Origin: Cololabis saira
Taxonomy: Eukaryota > Chordata > Actinopteri > Beloniformes > Belonidae
Direction of reading: 5' to 3'
Assembly (NCBI RefSeq): GCF_033807715.1
Contig: NC_084599.1
Location: 31,844,160-31,908,159 of the forward strand
DNA: 64,000 nt
The position numbers were made by a program, and so were the translations under genes. The stretch's first letter is position 1; each line of letters begins with the position of its first letter. The notes under the pieces are model-generated. The model did no database searches and was not told the DNA's origin. It was given only the letters and a program-made list of their open reading frames with translations. Below are positions 10,011-24,194 of this stretch, piece after piece.

Positions 10011-13000
10011 ACAGAGTAAAAACTGTAAACCTTGAGTGGACACATCACATCTCAACTCAAAATCTCTCAAAATCTGCTTGAAAGACAACCTTGACTTCAA
10101 TCACTGAGCGCTGATGGCCATTTTTACCAAGCTGACTCACTGGCTTAAGGAGGGCAGGTGGCGCTTTTTTTTTTTTTCTATTAGTCTAAATCACACAAAA
10201 AGACTTCCACGAAGAAGTATTGTCAGAGCTAGAAATTTCTGTGAGGGGACACAAGCTGGACCAAAAGCCCTGACAAAAGGACTTAAAAACTGTGCGGACG
10301 AGACCCCCGACGGGGCTTCTTATCTGCTGCATGTTGTGTTGTGAGTGCTTCATTGTGACGGTAAAAACTGAATCCAGACGTGACTCATCTGTTTAAAAAG
10401 GGACCTTTTGGAATATATCTTCACATTGAAGAGTCTGTACATAATTGGGAAGTGTATTTCCTGTTTGCTTTAATTTTCTTTTTATCCAACAGTATTTGAC
10501 AGGAGCATTTGGGAATTTTTTTTTTGTTTAGTTTTTTTAAAAGTGATTATCTTCTCTAAATCGCTGGAACAAATCCAGCAATGTTGTGGACTACGACAAC
10601 GAACTGAAAAAAAATCCGGTTATGTGGTTCTGTTTTCGCCAGGCAGTGTTGTTTTCGGGTTCGGTCAGCAAATTAACTGTATGGTTTGAAGTTGGGAGGA
10701 GGAAAGCGGCTTAAGAGACGGCGTCGAGGCATTATCAGCTACCAAGGTGCACCTGTGGTGTTCTCAGCGGGGACACTCGGAAAAAGGTATTGTCATCCAA
10801 TGTTCTTGTGATCTGGCAGGAAATCCTAAAGCTGACAGCCTGTCAAGCATTAATACAGCGTATGAACCAACCAGAAATCCAAATGCTCTTGTTCTGTCCA
10901 CGCAGAACAAATCTAATTTCTGTCTAAAGTGTGTGGCTCTCATCCAGATGGCAGCCATCACTCTGCAGCAGGCTGTCTGGCAGGCTCCTTTGTATTCATT
11001 CATTTTCTTTTATTCACTGGCTGCCGGACGTGTCCTCGTTGTCAGGGTCTGTTTTGATTGTCTCAGTTCCAGATGGACATCACCGATTAACGCTGTTGAG
11101 TCAGCCGGCAGATTAAATTAGCTGAAGCGACCTATACATGTTTTCTTGCATCAACAGTGGCGTTTTTTTTTTTTCGTTTCACGATGCCCTTCATGATTAT
11201 TTGGTGACACGTGCAAGAAAAGAGCTCACTGGGGAAACTACAAAAAGAAAAAAAGTGAAACATTTTGGATCTGTTAGGAAATTGGTGGGATCTTTATTAC
11301 ATTTCAGTATTTAATATGATGTTTAACCCACCATTCTTCACAAAGTATATCTAATCTCACTGTGTCCACGCTGGTGAAGAAGCACTTTTATCTCTGCGCT
11401 GAGCAGCTTACCAGCTGTAAAAACAACAGCAGTTCTGCTCTGCCTTCAGTCCAAACCTCTGGTCACATCCCAAAGATTACCAGTCAGTGGCTGCGATTGG
11501 ATTTTATGATTTTTTTTTTTTATTCGTCATTGGCTGCGAGCCTGGCTCACAATGACAAAAAGTGACAGCGCTTAGTCGTTTGCTTTCACTGCTGTACAGC
11601 TCTGACGCGTCCCACAAAGCAGCGTGTTTGTTTGTTTCGCACCGCTGCTCTGCTCTGCTGGAACGCCCCAAAGTATTTCTGTGCGCGTGTGTATGTATGA
11701 ACATTGTGACATTGAGGGGGTCTGCAGTGCTCTTAAACCACCAAACATTTCCGTTCTCACTCTTTTCCGCTCAAACTCTGCTCCAGCAGCGCAAGGGGCG
11801 ATTGCATTTGTTGCCTGGCAACAGCAGCTTATTGAACATTTTATCAGGAAGTATTGAGATCAAATGGGAGCATGTCGGTGCTTCAGAGGCATAATTTGTT
11901 GTAAATAGATGTCTCTGGAAGAGACAGTCTCAGCGATGGCTCGGGGGGTTAATAAAGACTGAGACAAGTACTGTGCCTAACAGCTCATTTAACTCCAGCT
12001 AAAAAGCTTCATGCAGGAGAAATGAAGGCCCCGAACACAGGCAGGCGTCCTACATTTGTGCAAAATCTGTAAATAACTTTGATGTGCCTATTCTTTGTTT
12101 TACAGTATGTTGTTTTCTTCCTGTTTGTAACAAGTTAGACATGGACTTTCAAAGATGTTTTACTTGCTACCGTGATGGAGATGCCAGGAGTGATCATGTT
12201 GTGGTATTCTTGTGACATTTCTGGGTTGGAGCAGAAATATTTACTACAAAGAGGATATGTCAAGATAAACGGCAGGAGTGAGCTTTGTCAAAATCTCTTT
12301 TTAAATCAGTGGTTCACCATGGCACAATCTAAAATTGTGTTATTTTTGGTTCTTTTAGATAAATCCACAATGTGTTGCCCATGAACTAATTCACGGCTAA
12401 AATACAAATTTAATCAGTTTTTTTTTCTTTTTTTCCCCCTCTCCTCTTCTTAAGTTGACAATAATTAAGATTCCACTTAAAGTCCTTCATTGACATTTTT
12501 AGAGATTTAAGTTCAAGTTGTTAAAGCAGAACAAATGAGCTTTTATTATTTGAGTGTCATCTAGCGCTCAGTCTCACGTCTCTTCTACCTAAAGTAAATT
12601 TGCTTTTGCATCTTCATTACCCCTTGCAAAGACCGTCTTGTGACAGGTATTGTGTCAAAAACAAAAGTAACAAAACAACAAAAGCTCTGTGTGCCATTTG
12701 TTTTAAAATGCACCTTCAAAATGATCTTTGTTTCCCAAGATCTGCCACATTATCAAACGTTATAAAGCCACACATCTATGCATAATTAGGAGTGTAATGC
12801 TTTGAGTGACAGCTGCGTTGCAGTCTATGCTGTTAACGTCTAGGGGTCATAACATTAGCCACTTAGTGCTTAGTAGTTTTGAGGAGATTGCCGTCTGAGG
12901 TGTGAACTAAAATCTGTGAGGACAACGTCACTCTCATTTCAAAGGTAATATGGATTGTTGTGCTGCTAATTGTAGTAATACTCTGCTGCTGGTTTTGCCT

Positions 13001-13217
13001 GCAAGGGTCCAGAGACAAAAGGTCTGCTAAGTTTAGATAAGGTGATAGTTACTGTAGCATCATAGATAAGCATTAGCGTCACCTCCTGCTGATATGATGT
13101 CCGAAGGCCTGAAAAATTGGCTTCAAATCAACTCTTCAAAAAACCAGTCAGTGACATCACAAGAGGTTTTTCCAGTTCCTTTTGCTCTGGACCCAAATGT
13201 TCCCCTTTTAACATATA
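10011..13217. other. downstream of ephb1, no gene recognised
   Basis: 3.2 kb of mixed-composition sequence that may be a long 3' UTR or intergenic DNA. The longest frame (10747-11121, 124 codons) shows no family motif and no supporting splice structure. No transposon termini were recognised. Confidence 0.4.
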
Positions 13218-13749
13218 CCGTATTTTCTGGACTATAAGCCGCTACTTTTTTCATAGGTTTTCAACCATGCAGCTTATACAAAGGTGCGGCTATTCTGTGG
13301 ATTTTTCTTCCACCGCTAGGGGCGCAGAATTAGAATCAAAACTAAAACAAAATAAATGCAAAAAAGAATACGCTACTTCTTTTTAGCAGATAGAAGTAGG
13401 TGGAAGCAGATTTCAAACAGATAAATAGAAATAAATATGGGTTATTTTCTCTTGGTTTTGTCCCGTTTTAATCAGCAAAGTTGCTGCCGTGTTAAAAGAC
13501 ACTGTTAGGAAAGGATCTATTTAGGTACAAACATGTACATCATTTACAGTTCAAAATCATTCTGTACATGTAGTAAATATCTAATCTAACAACATCAATA
13601 TCTGCGGCTTGCATATCTTTTTTTTTTTTAAATAGAGTGGATGCGGCTTATATGCAGGTGCGGCTTGTATATCTTTTTTTTATTATTTTTTAAAAAATAG
13701 AGCGGGTGGGGCTTATATGCAGGTGCGGCTTATAGTCCAGAAAATATGG
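13218..13749. mobile_element. TA-flanked MITE (ACTATAAGCCGC family)
   Basis: A 532-bp element with terminal repeats CCGTATTTTCTGGACTATAA and TATAGTCCAGAAAATATGG, flanked by TA on both sides. TA duplication suggests Tc1/mariner-type mobilisation. The TGCGGCTTATATGCAGG motif recurs near the right end in three imperfect tandem units (about 13600-13735). There is no coding capacity. Confidence 0.75.
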
Positions 13750-14954
13750 TATATATGCTGATGAGCGAAATATCAAACAAACATCAGTTTCAGGTTTAAG
13801 TGGTTTATTTGCAGCTGCAAGAAACATGAAACACTTGAAAAAACAAAAGCAACACTAAAAAGCTTTTCTTGATGGAAAAAGCTATGTTTAATCCCTCAAG
13901 TCACTTCAGCCAAAGACTGCAGGAAACCCAGCCGTGAATAATACGGTCACACATGAAGCTGATGAAGTGCTACATGCTGCCAGTGATGACAGCGAGGTTC
14001 TACCTGAAAACACAAACGTGTCCCTGCAAGTCAGGTGTAGTGTTATTAGCCAGATTCATTCTTTCTATGCTTTTCTAGTCATTGTTTTTAATCCTGAAAG
14101 AGGCATATTTTCCAATCTGCTTCCTATTATCATTATCCAGTTCACCCTTTTTGTCCAAAGTTAGTTGGGGGAAAAAAAGACCGGGATGCAATGGCCGAAT
14201 ACCAAACTCGACTTCAAAACTGTAGTCCACAATCAAGTGCGTTACGGACAAAGGTGGCTTCGTTTATGCTTTAATTACAGGCTTTAGCTTAGGTGAAGGT
14301 TTGATTGACGAACTGGCACTGTTGATTGTACTTTTTTTAGACTGAAGTTGTGACAGACAGCGATGGACAGATGGTTCATTCAATCACCTGCCAAGTATTC
14401 TTTGGAAGTGTTTGCCCTTTTCCCAAACACTTTCAAACAATGACTTCCCAGATGGTCCTTGTAACAAAACCATCTGCTGTGTCATTTTAGTTCAGCGCTA
14501 CAAACCTGTATACTCAACCAAGCTGCTGCTGCTTGACACTTAACTCATATTAGGTGAAGCGCAGAGGAATACTAAAGACACGCCGGCGCTTCCAGACTGG
14601 ACCGGTTCTGTGCATCGGAGTAAAACGGTGCACTTTGTGCTTCACCTTGTGGATGCTGCTCCACGGCTACTTTTGGAGCTACATATTGACTGACTGCGGT
14701 ATGCTGAAGCAATTTAATACTTTAATTTCCCAGCAGTGCTTCCTCTCTTTGCCGTGTTTCTTTCCATGTTACATCCACTTATGGTAATATCAAAGCTCTG
14801 GGGGGAGCGTAAAGCTGTTTTCATTTGCTATTGTATGTGGCATAAAGAAGGAAACCCATGACAAAACACCAGAAATACATGGATCTGAAACACGGCTGCT
14901 GTTCTAAGGTGAGGATTTGCGTGGTTGTGGGACTTATTTATTGGACTTAAATAT
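13750..14954. other. no gene recognised
   Basis: AT-rich sequence. A minus-strand AATAAA near 13810 and a splice-like open block at 13923-14034 were considered and not accepted as a gene. Confidence 0.35.
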
Positions 14955-15162
14955 GTCACAACTAGGGATGGGCGGTATGGACTAAAAAATGTATCACGAT
15001 AATTTCTGGCATTTATCCCGATAACAATAAAAATAACGATTAAAAAAAAACAATTCAACTCCACCTTTTTAACTATAAATCTATCAACACTTTCAGTCTT
15101 TGGAGCCTCAAAAACACTGCTCTAAAAGAATACTAAATACTACTAAACGTCATCAATGGGAA

Positions 15163-15671
<509 letters not shown>

Positions 15672-15672
15672 G

Positions 15673-15712
15673 TATGCTGTGCGTGGATTTAACGCAGAAC
15701 CATAAATCAGCT
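15673..15712. mobile_element. palindromic MITE, right-end fragment (copy e)
   Basis: The segment ending TTTAACGCAGAACCATAAATC matches the right terminus of the MITE family seen at 5222 and 63068. The left part is absent or replaced by the microsatellite. Confidence 0.6.
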
Positions 15713-15837
15713 TTACACAAAAACTTCATCAACAGGAATTTATCGTTTTTTACCGCGAGATGACAAATTCTTACCGTGAGGAATTTTTTTGACCGTTTAT
15801 CGTGAACGGTAAAATATCGCCCATTCCTAGTCACAAC

Positions 15838-18420
15838 ATGCTGCATGATGCTTTCATGGTATTCTTGAAATGGCTGCACTGTACGTACAGAAATCAGCTG
15901 ACCAGCGTCTGCAGCTTTCAACGCATCCTGATATGTTGGGAGTACCATCACGGGAGATGATTATGAAAAATGTTCCTCCTCATTCATCCCTGAATAGCAG
16001 CACCAACAGTAGCTCCAGACAAAAGCTCGCCCTCTGTGATACTGATGGGCTGAAAGTAAAACCTGACATTTACTGCTGATGTATTAGATAAAAACCTGAT
16101 AGAGACTAGCACGGAGACAGGGGGGAAAATAGGCCACCAAACAACAAAGCAGGCCCAGAAACACAAGTCTAATTCAACTTCTTTAGGGTAGTGTTATGTT
16201 CTCTCGCACATATTTAAGCTGGTTAGACTGCACTGCTGTGGTTCAGTAGACACGTAACACTATGGATGACAACGAGAGCAGGAAAGTTTTGACTAAAGGA
16301 AAATAAAAAAGGAAATAGAAGGCTGAAGGATGAAAAGGTAAGGATAACATAAAAGGGACTTAAGGAAAGGGAGGAAGAAGAGAGACAAATCATGATTTGT
16401 GTTTGAATAAAAATGAGGCAGGGTTTGAAGAGATTTCTCCGTCTTTTTGTCTTTGCCTCTGCTCAACCCCCGCTGTATTCCTTCATCCTCACATGCCCGA
16501 AACCTTTCTGAGTAACTCACTCTGCTTCCAGTCCGCATAGTCTTTGAACAGTTTTTTTAAAAAGTCGTCCTATTTTAGATGCACTCCTCTCACTCCTCCC
16601 GGAAACGTTTTGCACTCGGATCTCTTGGGGGATGCAACGGCAGATATCTTTTTCACAAAAACCCCACTACAAAAATATTTTGCCAGGAGTTGTTTTGTTT
16701 TTATGTTTGTTTTGTTTGTTTTCCAGGAGGGTCTTTATGCAAAACCTGTGAAAGTCTTAGTCAGACTGCTGAGCTCTTCTTGTCCAGCCAGATTTACCCA
16801 ACCAACCCCAGCATTGCTGCTCACATACAGTACTACACATGCAGGAAATATCTTCAAATTGATTTTTCTTTTTGTGTGTGTCCCAAGATAACACAGCCTG
16901 AGCTTGTATACGCCTCATCTTTTCATCTCTCCCCACCATGACGCGTATATCTCTTCTCTCTCTGTTTTTCAACCTAAATTTGGGATAAAATATATTGAAA
17001 TATGATTTATGTTCTCTCAATATAAAGTCGGATGCCTATGCTGATGTCTTTCCTTAGCATCACCATTAGATTCAAATGCTTCCATGCTTATGTGGTTCAT
17101 GGTCATTTTTACATGCACCAATGACATATTTGGTCTTTTAAGCCTTTTTGTTTTTTAAAGAAACTACACTAATGTATTGAAAGAATAAGATCAAAGAGCA
17201 TCATAACTGATCAGGACGTCTGGTCACATTAGCAATCAGCTCAAATCACAGCTGATCCTTGGCCTGGCCAGCCAAGCTAATTCTTTTCCCTCGTCAATAA
17301 AAGGAATTAGTCTGATTCCTTTGGATTCAACTTTAATTTTACAGGAGAACATTTAAAAGGATGCAGAAGAAACTGCCTCTGGGCGTCATTGGACAGTCAT
17401 ACAACCAATCAAAGAGACAAAACAAGATGTCGCCAGCCCTACTATCAGACTAATAACAACAGACACTTAAAATGGTGAGCAGTACAAGCTAGTGAATGAC
17501 TGTTGAAGGTTTTGATAAAAGGTGTCATTTGCAGTTCTGCAGCAATCTCAGTTGCTTTGAATAGTGAGCCTTGGTTGCTCCTGTTCTCAAGATTCAAGGC
17601 TTTTATACGTCGTTGTGCCGTTTCCAAACAAGATTATCAGTGCAACAGCTATTAAAAAAAGGTACAGTTTAAATATGAAAATCAAAGAATGTTAAATGAC
17701 CCGAAACATCAAGTTAACACCGGCCGGTTACAATTGGTCTGGTACATTCCATACTGGTGGCGGTGGCTGTGAACGGTCAGGGGTACCAGAACCATTTCAT
17801 GGGAGAAAATGTTCAGCCAGACCAGCTGACCCAGAGTACGGCACACAAAGCCACAAGCATGGTAGGGTTTTTTTTATTTCTACAGAAAAAAAATGTTATT
17901 TTAATTTTATGATGAGCCTTTTTTCATGACTGTGAACACGGAAGTTTTCTGGTCCCACATGTAGAAATATTTTGAGCTTTTCAGTGACTGTTTTACCAAA
18001 CTAAAGACAGTCTGCCTTTATTCACTTGTTACAAGAACTTTACTTATTTTTCAATCTTCTCATTAATTTTATTTCATTCCTTTTGCTTGCCATACTTTTC
18101 TGTATTTATACAACTGTACGGATTCTTTTCAAGAAAAAAAGAACAGCCTGTTTATCGGCTGTAGTCTGCCTTTCTCTGTTTACCTTCAATACTGTTCTAG
18201 ATGTTAACTGCTCATGAAGTCAGAGCATCCCACTGTAATGTATAATAATGCTGTAACATAATGTGAGTATGCGCACACATGCGCTCCTTTGCGTGTGTGT
18301 GTGGTATAACGTGCGTGTGCTGTTCAGTGTACAGTAAAATGTTTGTACATCGTGCGTGCGAGTTTGTAGCTGTAAACTTTCTGACTCTTACAATTACAAA
18401 AGCACTGTTTGTCAATAAAC
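15838..18420. other. no confirmed gene; UTR-like block near the right edge
   Basis: 2.6 kb without recognisable transposons. Around 17940-18420 the composition (T-rich with short conserved-looking words) and AATAAA at 18414-18419 resemble the end of a 3' UTR. An open block at about 17703-17863 reads VNGQGYQNHFMGENVQPDQ in one frame and is followed by GTAGGG, but I recognise no family. A gene end here is possible but unproven. Confidence 0.3.
18414..18419 (+). promoter_or_regulatory. candidate poly(A) signal AATAAA
   Basis: The hexamer sits at the end of a UTR-like stretch, just before a decayed transposon. It could serve a distant 3' UTR or an unrecognised transcript. Confidence 0.3.
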
Positions 18421-18499
18421 AAGACGAATCAAACCATCAGTTTTGGTAAATCATTTATTGAGTGCACAATCGTGGACAGACAGTAAAGCCGTATGAAAA

Positions 18500-19640
18500 T
18501 ACTGTATGTTTTTTTAAAAGAACAAAAGCGAAATGTGCATCCATTGCAAAAGAAGTTGGGGAAACTGCATAAAATATGAATAAAAAGGATAATGCTACTC
18601 TCATAGTTACAATGTATTCACTGTAGGTCATAGAAAACCTTTCAAAAGTTGAAAGAGAGACATTTTAGGATTTCATGATAGATTAGCTTATTTTGAGTTT
18701 GATCTTAGTAATGTGTCTAAAGAAACGACAAGTGAATGTTTACTGCTGTGTAGCAGGTAAGTAGTACTCCCTCTTCTTTCATAACAGCCCCTGTATGTCT
18801 GCTGGACCACTGCTGGAGTTTCAGGAGAGGAATGTCATCCTGTTCCTGTCTTGTGGTGGATTCTAGCTGCTCAACAGTCCTTGACCTTCGTTATTAAGAG
18901 TTTTGAATTCCTGATGCCCCAAATGTTTCCCATTGGTGGAAAGTCAGCCTGCAGGCAGTTCAGTTCAGCACCTGGACGCTTCTCTGCTGCAAAGCCATGC
19001 TGTTGTGGGGTAAGGGTTAAAGCTGACCCAATACACCACCACTGGAGGTGCAGGTTTTTGACTCGAGAGCTCATAACAAGCTGAATGGCCTCTCTTCACT
19101 TTAGTTATGTGGCATCCATGATTTTTCACACAGAAGTTCAAATTTAAATCCATCTGACCACAGGACAAATTTCCATTTAGCTTTGGTCCAGAGAAGACAA
19201 CAGCCTGACTGGTAGATCTTCTTGGAACCCGTGTCACGGGAGAATCCAGAGCTCCAGTATCCTTCCCCATGCACAGAGATTTCTCCAAATTAAAAAAAAA
19301 TATGTAGTCTTCATAAATATGTTCATAGGAATAGTATTCAAAAAATATTTCACAAGTAGCAGGTTTTCACAAATGTGTAAGTCTTGGTCTCTGAGATCTT
19401 CATTTTATACCCAATCGTGTCACTGACCTGGAGACCATTAACCAATAAGCTGCAACACGTTCCTCCAAGTGTTTTTGACTACAATTTATTTTTCCAGACC
19501 TTTGGGAGTTGTGTCACTGCCATCAAAGGTAAAATTGGCTAATATTTTTCATGAAATGGGTAAAAAGTATCACCTAATTAAATGTTCTATCTTCAGTTGT
19601 GAATAAAATAGCCCTGCAGGTTTATGCAGATTACCTTCTG
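18500..19640 (-). mobile_element. decayed teleost DNA transposon
   Basis: The region matches remembered text of an abundant fish DNA transposon. It has a left edge with CAAAAGAAGTTGGGGAAACTG, an internal TCTGACCACAGGACAAATTTCC, TATACCCAATCGTGTCACTGACC and a right edge AAATTGGCTAATATTTTTCATG. The minus-strand frame 18965-19288 probably holds broken transposase sequence. The superfamily (possibly Kolobok) is uncertain. Confidence 0.5.
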
Positions 19641-20336
19641 AACAGAATCCCTATTGGTGCTCATGTGCTAGATTCAAATGGCAGATTTCATAGTTCCTCC
19701 CTAAGAATAGTAACAACAACAACAAACTACCAAGGAAACAAACAACGCAGCACTCTTTTTTAAATCTTACTACTCCAAGCAACAGTGAGCCTCAAACGAC
19801 CGCTACTTGACAAGCTGTGTAATAAATTCTCTGTAGATTAGAGAAGTTCGCTGCATCCTGAAAAGTAATAACACAAAGTAATAAAACTCCATAATGAGTT
19901 CTTTTATCCCACGATACTTAATTAATCCATTGTGGCTGATAGTAAGTTGTTTTTTGTTCTTTTTTAAATGCATGAGTGACTCATGTTTTTGAGTATAATT
20001 GTTTAGGATGACTTTGATGATAGAGTTCGGGTTAGAAAATTGGAAACATTTAAATCACTAAACCGTAAAAAAAGAGAAAAAAACAACAGAAAAACCTATG
20101 AGATGGAGCATGTTAATCACATTTAAAAACTATAATCACTGCCTATTACCTGACAGCCTGTGGAGTCTCTGCAGTGTATTATTCACAGAAATGAAAGCTC
20201 CATCACTACATGTGAAAGTCTTTAACGGCATAAGAGCCATCGCTAATGGATACCATGAATCTACACAAGGAGTGTAAATGATGTAAACACATTAACTGCA
20301 GCTATGGAGATTTAAACATTTGATAACTGTGAAATT
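19641..20336. other. no gene recognised
   Basis: AT-rich non-coding sequence without clear repeats. Confidence 0.4.
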
Positions 20337-20900
20337 CAAGGTTCAAGGTTTTTTTTATTTGCCATTTGTGCATAAACCAACTCTCAGAATCAGCAGTTTA
20401 GGAGAAAATACACTATATTAGAAAAACAAAATATATAAAAAAGAAGGCAGTATGTATACAGAAATTTAAGTACAAGCACTAACAAAGGCTGAGGGCAAAT
20501 GTTAAATAACACGTACAAAAATGTTCCTGTATTGTGAGAAGAGGGGAGGGCTGTATTATACTATGCACTTTTTGGGAGTGGCGGGGACTTATGTGGGGAT
20601 ATTGCACAGTTTAAAAAATGTTTTAAAATTGCACATTGACACACACATCAGTAATTTTTTTCCCACCATCAATCTGACTGTAGCAGGGAAGAAGCTATTA
20701 AAAAAATGTTTTGTAATTAATGATACTGTCCGCTCTACTGTGTCTCAGGTTGTATGTGCAGTGTTTGTGTCTGAGCAGAGAGTGAGCTAGGTGGAGTCAG
20801 TCTCTGATGATTCCCTCTACCCTTTTCCGCCGCTCATACATAGAGTCCATGGAAGGAAGGTTTGTCCCTACGATTCAAAATGTAGCTTTCAAATGAAATG
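20337..20900 (-). mobile_element. LINE fragment (minus strand)
   Basis: The block starts with a TTCAAGG repeat and a TTTATTTGCCATTTGTGCAT stretch. It continues with a segment around 20665-20700 containing CTGACTGTAGCAGGGAAGAA. These match the reverse complement of a common fish non-LTR element tail. It is strongly degraded. Confidence 0.45.
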
Positions 20901-23664
20901 CAATCAGTTAACTCATCCTGTATATGAATTTCCATAAAAATTAAAGTTGATCGTCCCTGTAGTGTGAACCTGTCTTCTAAAACAGTCTCTATATTTAATG
21001 GATAATAAATCCCTTGAAAACATCAGAATCACTTAATAAGGTCGTCAAAAGCTTTTGTCTGACATCCAAAGATGCATTAGCGGTACTTTGTTACTGTAAG
21101 GCATTAAAAGGTATTTTCCTAAGGTTATGCATTTTATAAGTAGTTAATGGAAACAGATGGACACAAAGAAAAGCTAAATATGCAACACCATTTGCAGTTA
21201 TTTCATTCATGTACATTGTTAGAGAGTGTATTAATCCTCACCAAGAGCATTACATACAGCTCCACTGTTTCCAGACACTGATTAAAGTCACAATCCCAAA
21301 TCCAAAACAATTGAGGATGTATTGCAGAAGGCAATGGATTGCAAATGTCACAAATTAAACCCATATTTCTTTCACAATGCAACATGTATTGTCTTTCAAA
21401 AGGCTTGGAAATTAAATAAACTTAGTACAAAAACTATGGTGGGGAGTTGCATTAATGTGTATGAATTATCATTGTGCACATCTAGAAGCATCAATGCTGA
21501 AAGGTACATGAAGTGTATACACAGGTTTCAGAGCAATGTACACTCTCATGCAGGGATGTCCTTTTATTTTCAACATCTCTCAGCAGACGATGATGCCTCG
21601 ATGACAAAATCACATGAAGGCTCTATTCGCTCATTGTTTCCCTTGTGTTGAAGCTTGTGAGCGTGATTAGGTCAGTTTCTCGGACTGTCGGCCCACCTGA
21701 CACTCTCCAGACTCAACCATCTGTACAAGACCTCCAGCCTTCTTCCACTTCTCCGCCAGGTCCTTCATCCACCTGCTTGGTTGTGCATGTAAGGCCAGAG
21801 ACACTGAGCTCATTAAATGTCAAATTAATTATTCCCTGAGGTGAAATTATTTTGCAGGTCAGTCTCCCACACTCACTTCTTGGTTTCTCCCGATGACTAA
21901 GACTCCACTCCTTTGGCTTTCTAGGCCTCCCAGAACTGTTGAGTGTGCACATGATATACTTGGACATAAATGTGACAATATTTGAACACTTTCAGCATTG
22001 TCAATCAACATTGCAAATAATTGCACTTTTTTTTGTTAACCTACATTTTTAAAAAGTCTCCCAACCTTTTAAGGTGATCCTAAAAACAGACTTGTGTGCC
22101 CAAGACACTAACAGAGTTACCAAGATACAACACGAAACAAAATTAATAATCTTACTGATTTATGTGGTAATTTCAATTGGAATAAGTCAATAAATAGAAT
22201 AATGAGCATTTATAGTCATAGATTTACAAGATTTACATTTTTTGGGAGGAAAAATTTGAGAATGGATGAATGAATGAAAAAATTGAATGCCTAGACACTG
22301 CTAGCGTAATCAGAGGCGCCGCTTGCCAACAGGCATACTGTACCAGAATGGGGGCCCCAAGGGCCAACCAGCCCTGAATCTCAATGAGGAGAATTTGCAA
22401 TGACAGTGGTCTGCCAGCGGATAACACCCCAAAGGGGCCCCGCCTGCACCTCTTGTTCTCCTTGCGTCTTACGCAAACAAACCTGATGAGAGCGGGTCTA
22501 TCAAAATTAAGAGAAGCCATCCATCTGGCAGTGAGAAATGAAGAAAAAAAAAACAGGAGGAGAAAAAAAAAGAAGAAAGAAAATCAACAAAGTGGTAAGT
22601 AGTGCAAATCCATAAGCTAATTTAGCTCAGAGCAGCTCACTCTGTCCTGGCTGCTAATGAGTGTCACAGTAAAGACACCTGCAATCAACTTGCTTACTCA
22701 GCTAACAGGCTGAAAACAAAGGAGCTGTCTTGGACAAAGCTCGTTCTTCAGCTTTAAAGTTAAAAGCTGTGTCCAGTTAAACTTACCTGTCAAAACTAAG
22801 AAGGCAAAGTTATAGAATTAATTGCAATAAATTTAGAAAATGTGCCACTAAGTTATATAAATGGAAATAAGTGTGTTGTGTGCCAGTGGTCTTTGATATT
22901 TTATTTTGAATTAATACAAATGTGCACTATATAAAAAAATGTTTTTCTTTCACTTTTTATTTTATTAGTGTCAAATTATTTACGACATAAAAGGTGTGAA
23001 TTTTTTCACTTCTGAGAATAATGGACAGATTTTTGGTTATCATTTTAAACCAAAAGTGGGGCCCACCAGGAGAAAGTTTGTGAATCAGCTTTAACCACTG
23101 CTGAGCATCTTCATCAGTGTGTGGTCGCTCACGTCAGAGGTCACCGATCGAGTAACAGATTCCTCCTCTGAAAACACAGCTGTTGCTTTCCAATCGCGTT
23201 ATTGTTTCACGAGGCTCATTCTCATCGTGCTCCACTTTTGTTTTTAGGCCTTTTGACCCACTGCTGGTTTCAGTCCTCCCCTCCAGCTGAGAGCGGCTCC
23301 TCCATTTCCCTCAACATGTGGGTTGTACTCACCTCGCTTGCTTTCATGTTTGTTTATTTGATGACTTGAAGCCTCTGCAGCAATGCACTACCATGTGAGT
23401 CCTGCATTTCTTAGGGATAAATGATGGTATCGCTCAATAAATAACCAAGGTAGTTCAGGAAAAAATAGGGTTTGAGCACTCCCAAGGAAAACAATTTCCC
23501 ATATAAGCTTAGTGTCTGTAAATATTTTATGGAGGGGAAAAAAACCCCCAACATATTGTATATTTTCAAGCAGCTTATGGGGATGCTGGGGAGAACATCT
23601 AAAGAGTGCAGGGTGTTTTGTGTGTGTGCGTTTAATTATATTTTCTATTAGCTGGGAATACAGA
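20901..23664. other. no gene recognised
   Basis: 2.8 kb of non-coding sequence. The frame at 21645-21839 is Ser/Pro/Thr-rich and unsupported. A GC-richer patch at 22300-22480 with GGGGCCCC words may be a degraded repeat, but I could not classify it. Confidence 0.35.
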
Positions 23665-23670
23665 CAAAAC

Positions 23671-24188
23671 TACGACGGAGTATTAGGGCCAAACAAAAAC
23701 AAAAAAAGGAAATTACGAGAATAAAGTCATAATGTAATGAGAATAAAGTCGTAGAATTATGATAATAAAGTTGTAATATATTATAAATATATAAATATAA
23801 CTTCACAAGATGCTCAATATTCTTCATTTTAACACAGGGAGAAGAAGCTCTTCCTGTTAGAGTTCTCATAAATTACCACTTTATTTTCATAATATTATGA
23901 CTTTATTCTCATAAATTACCACTTTATTCATTACAACTTTATTCTCGTAATGTCACAACTTTATTCTCGTAATGTTACGACTTTATTCTCGTAATTTTAC
24001 GACTTTATTCTCGTAATATTACGACTTTATTCTCATAATATTACGACTTTATTCTATTACGACTTTATTCTCACAACATTACGACTTTATTCTCGTAATT
24101 TTACGACTTTATTCTCATTATATTATGACTTTATTCTCGTAATTTCCGAAATGTTTTTGTCTTAGTTTGGCCCTAATACTCCGTCGTA
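23671..24188. mobile_element. inverted-repeat MITE built of TTACGACTTTATTCTCG units
   Basis: A 518-bp element with terminal repeats TACGACGGAGTATTAGGGCC and GGCCCTAATACTCCGTCGTA, exact over 20 bp. CAAAAC flanks both ends (23665-23670 and 24189-24194), giving a 6-bp duplication. The right arm holds about ten imperfect ~20-bp tandem units (TTACGACTTTATTCTCGTAA); the left arm holds a few in reverse. No ORF. Confidence 0.85.
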
Positions 24189-24194
24189 CAAAAC

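Noticed and set aside
10747..11121. 124-codon ORF downstream of ephb1
   Set aside because: No motif and a composition typical of chance frames in moderately GC-rich DNA.
13923..14034. Possible 112-nt exon (CTGCAG acceptor, TCAG|GTGTAG donor; frame with HEADEVLHAASDDSEVL)
   Set aside because: No family recognised, weak codon signal and no partner exon nearby. It could be revisited with RNA-seq.
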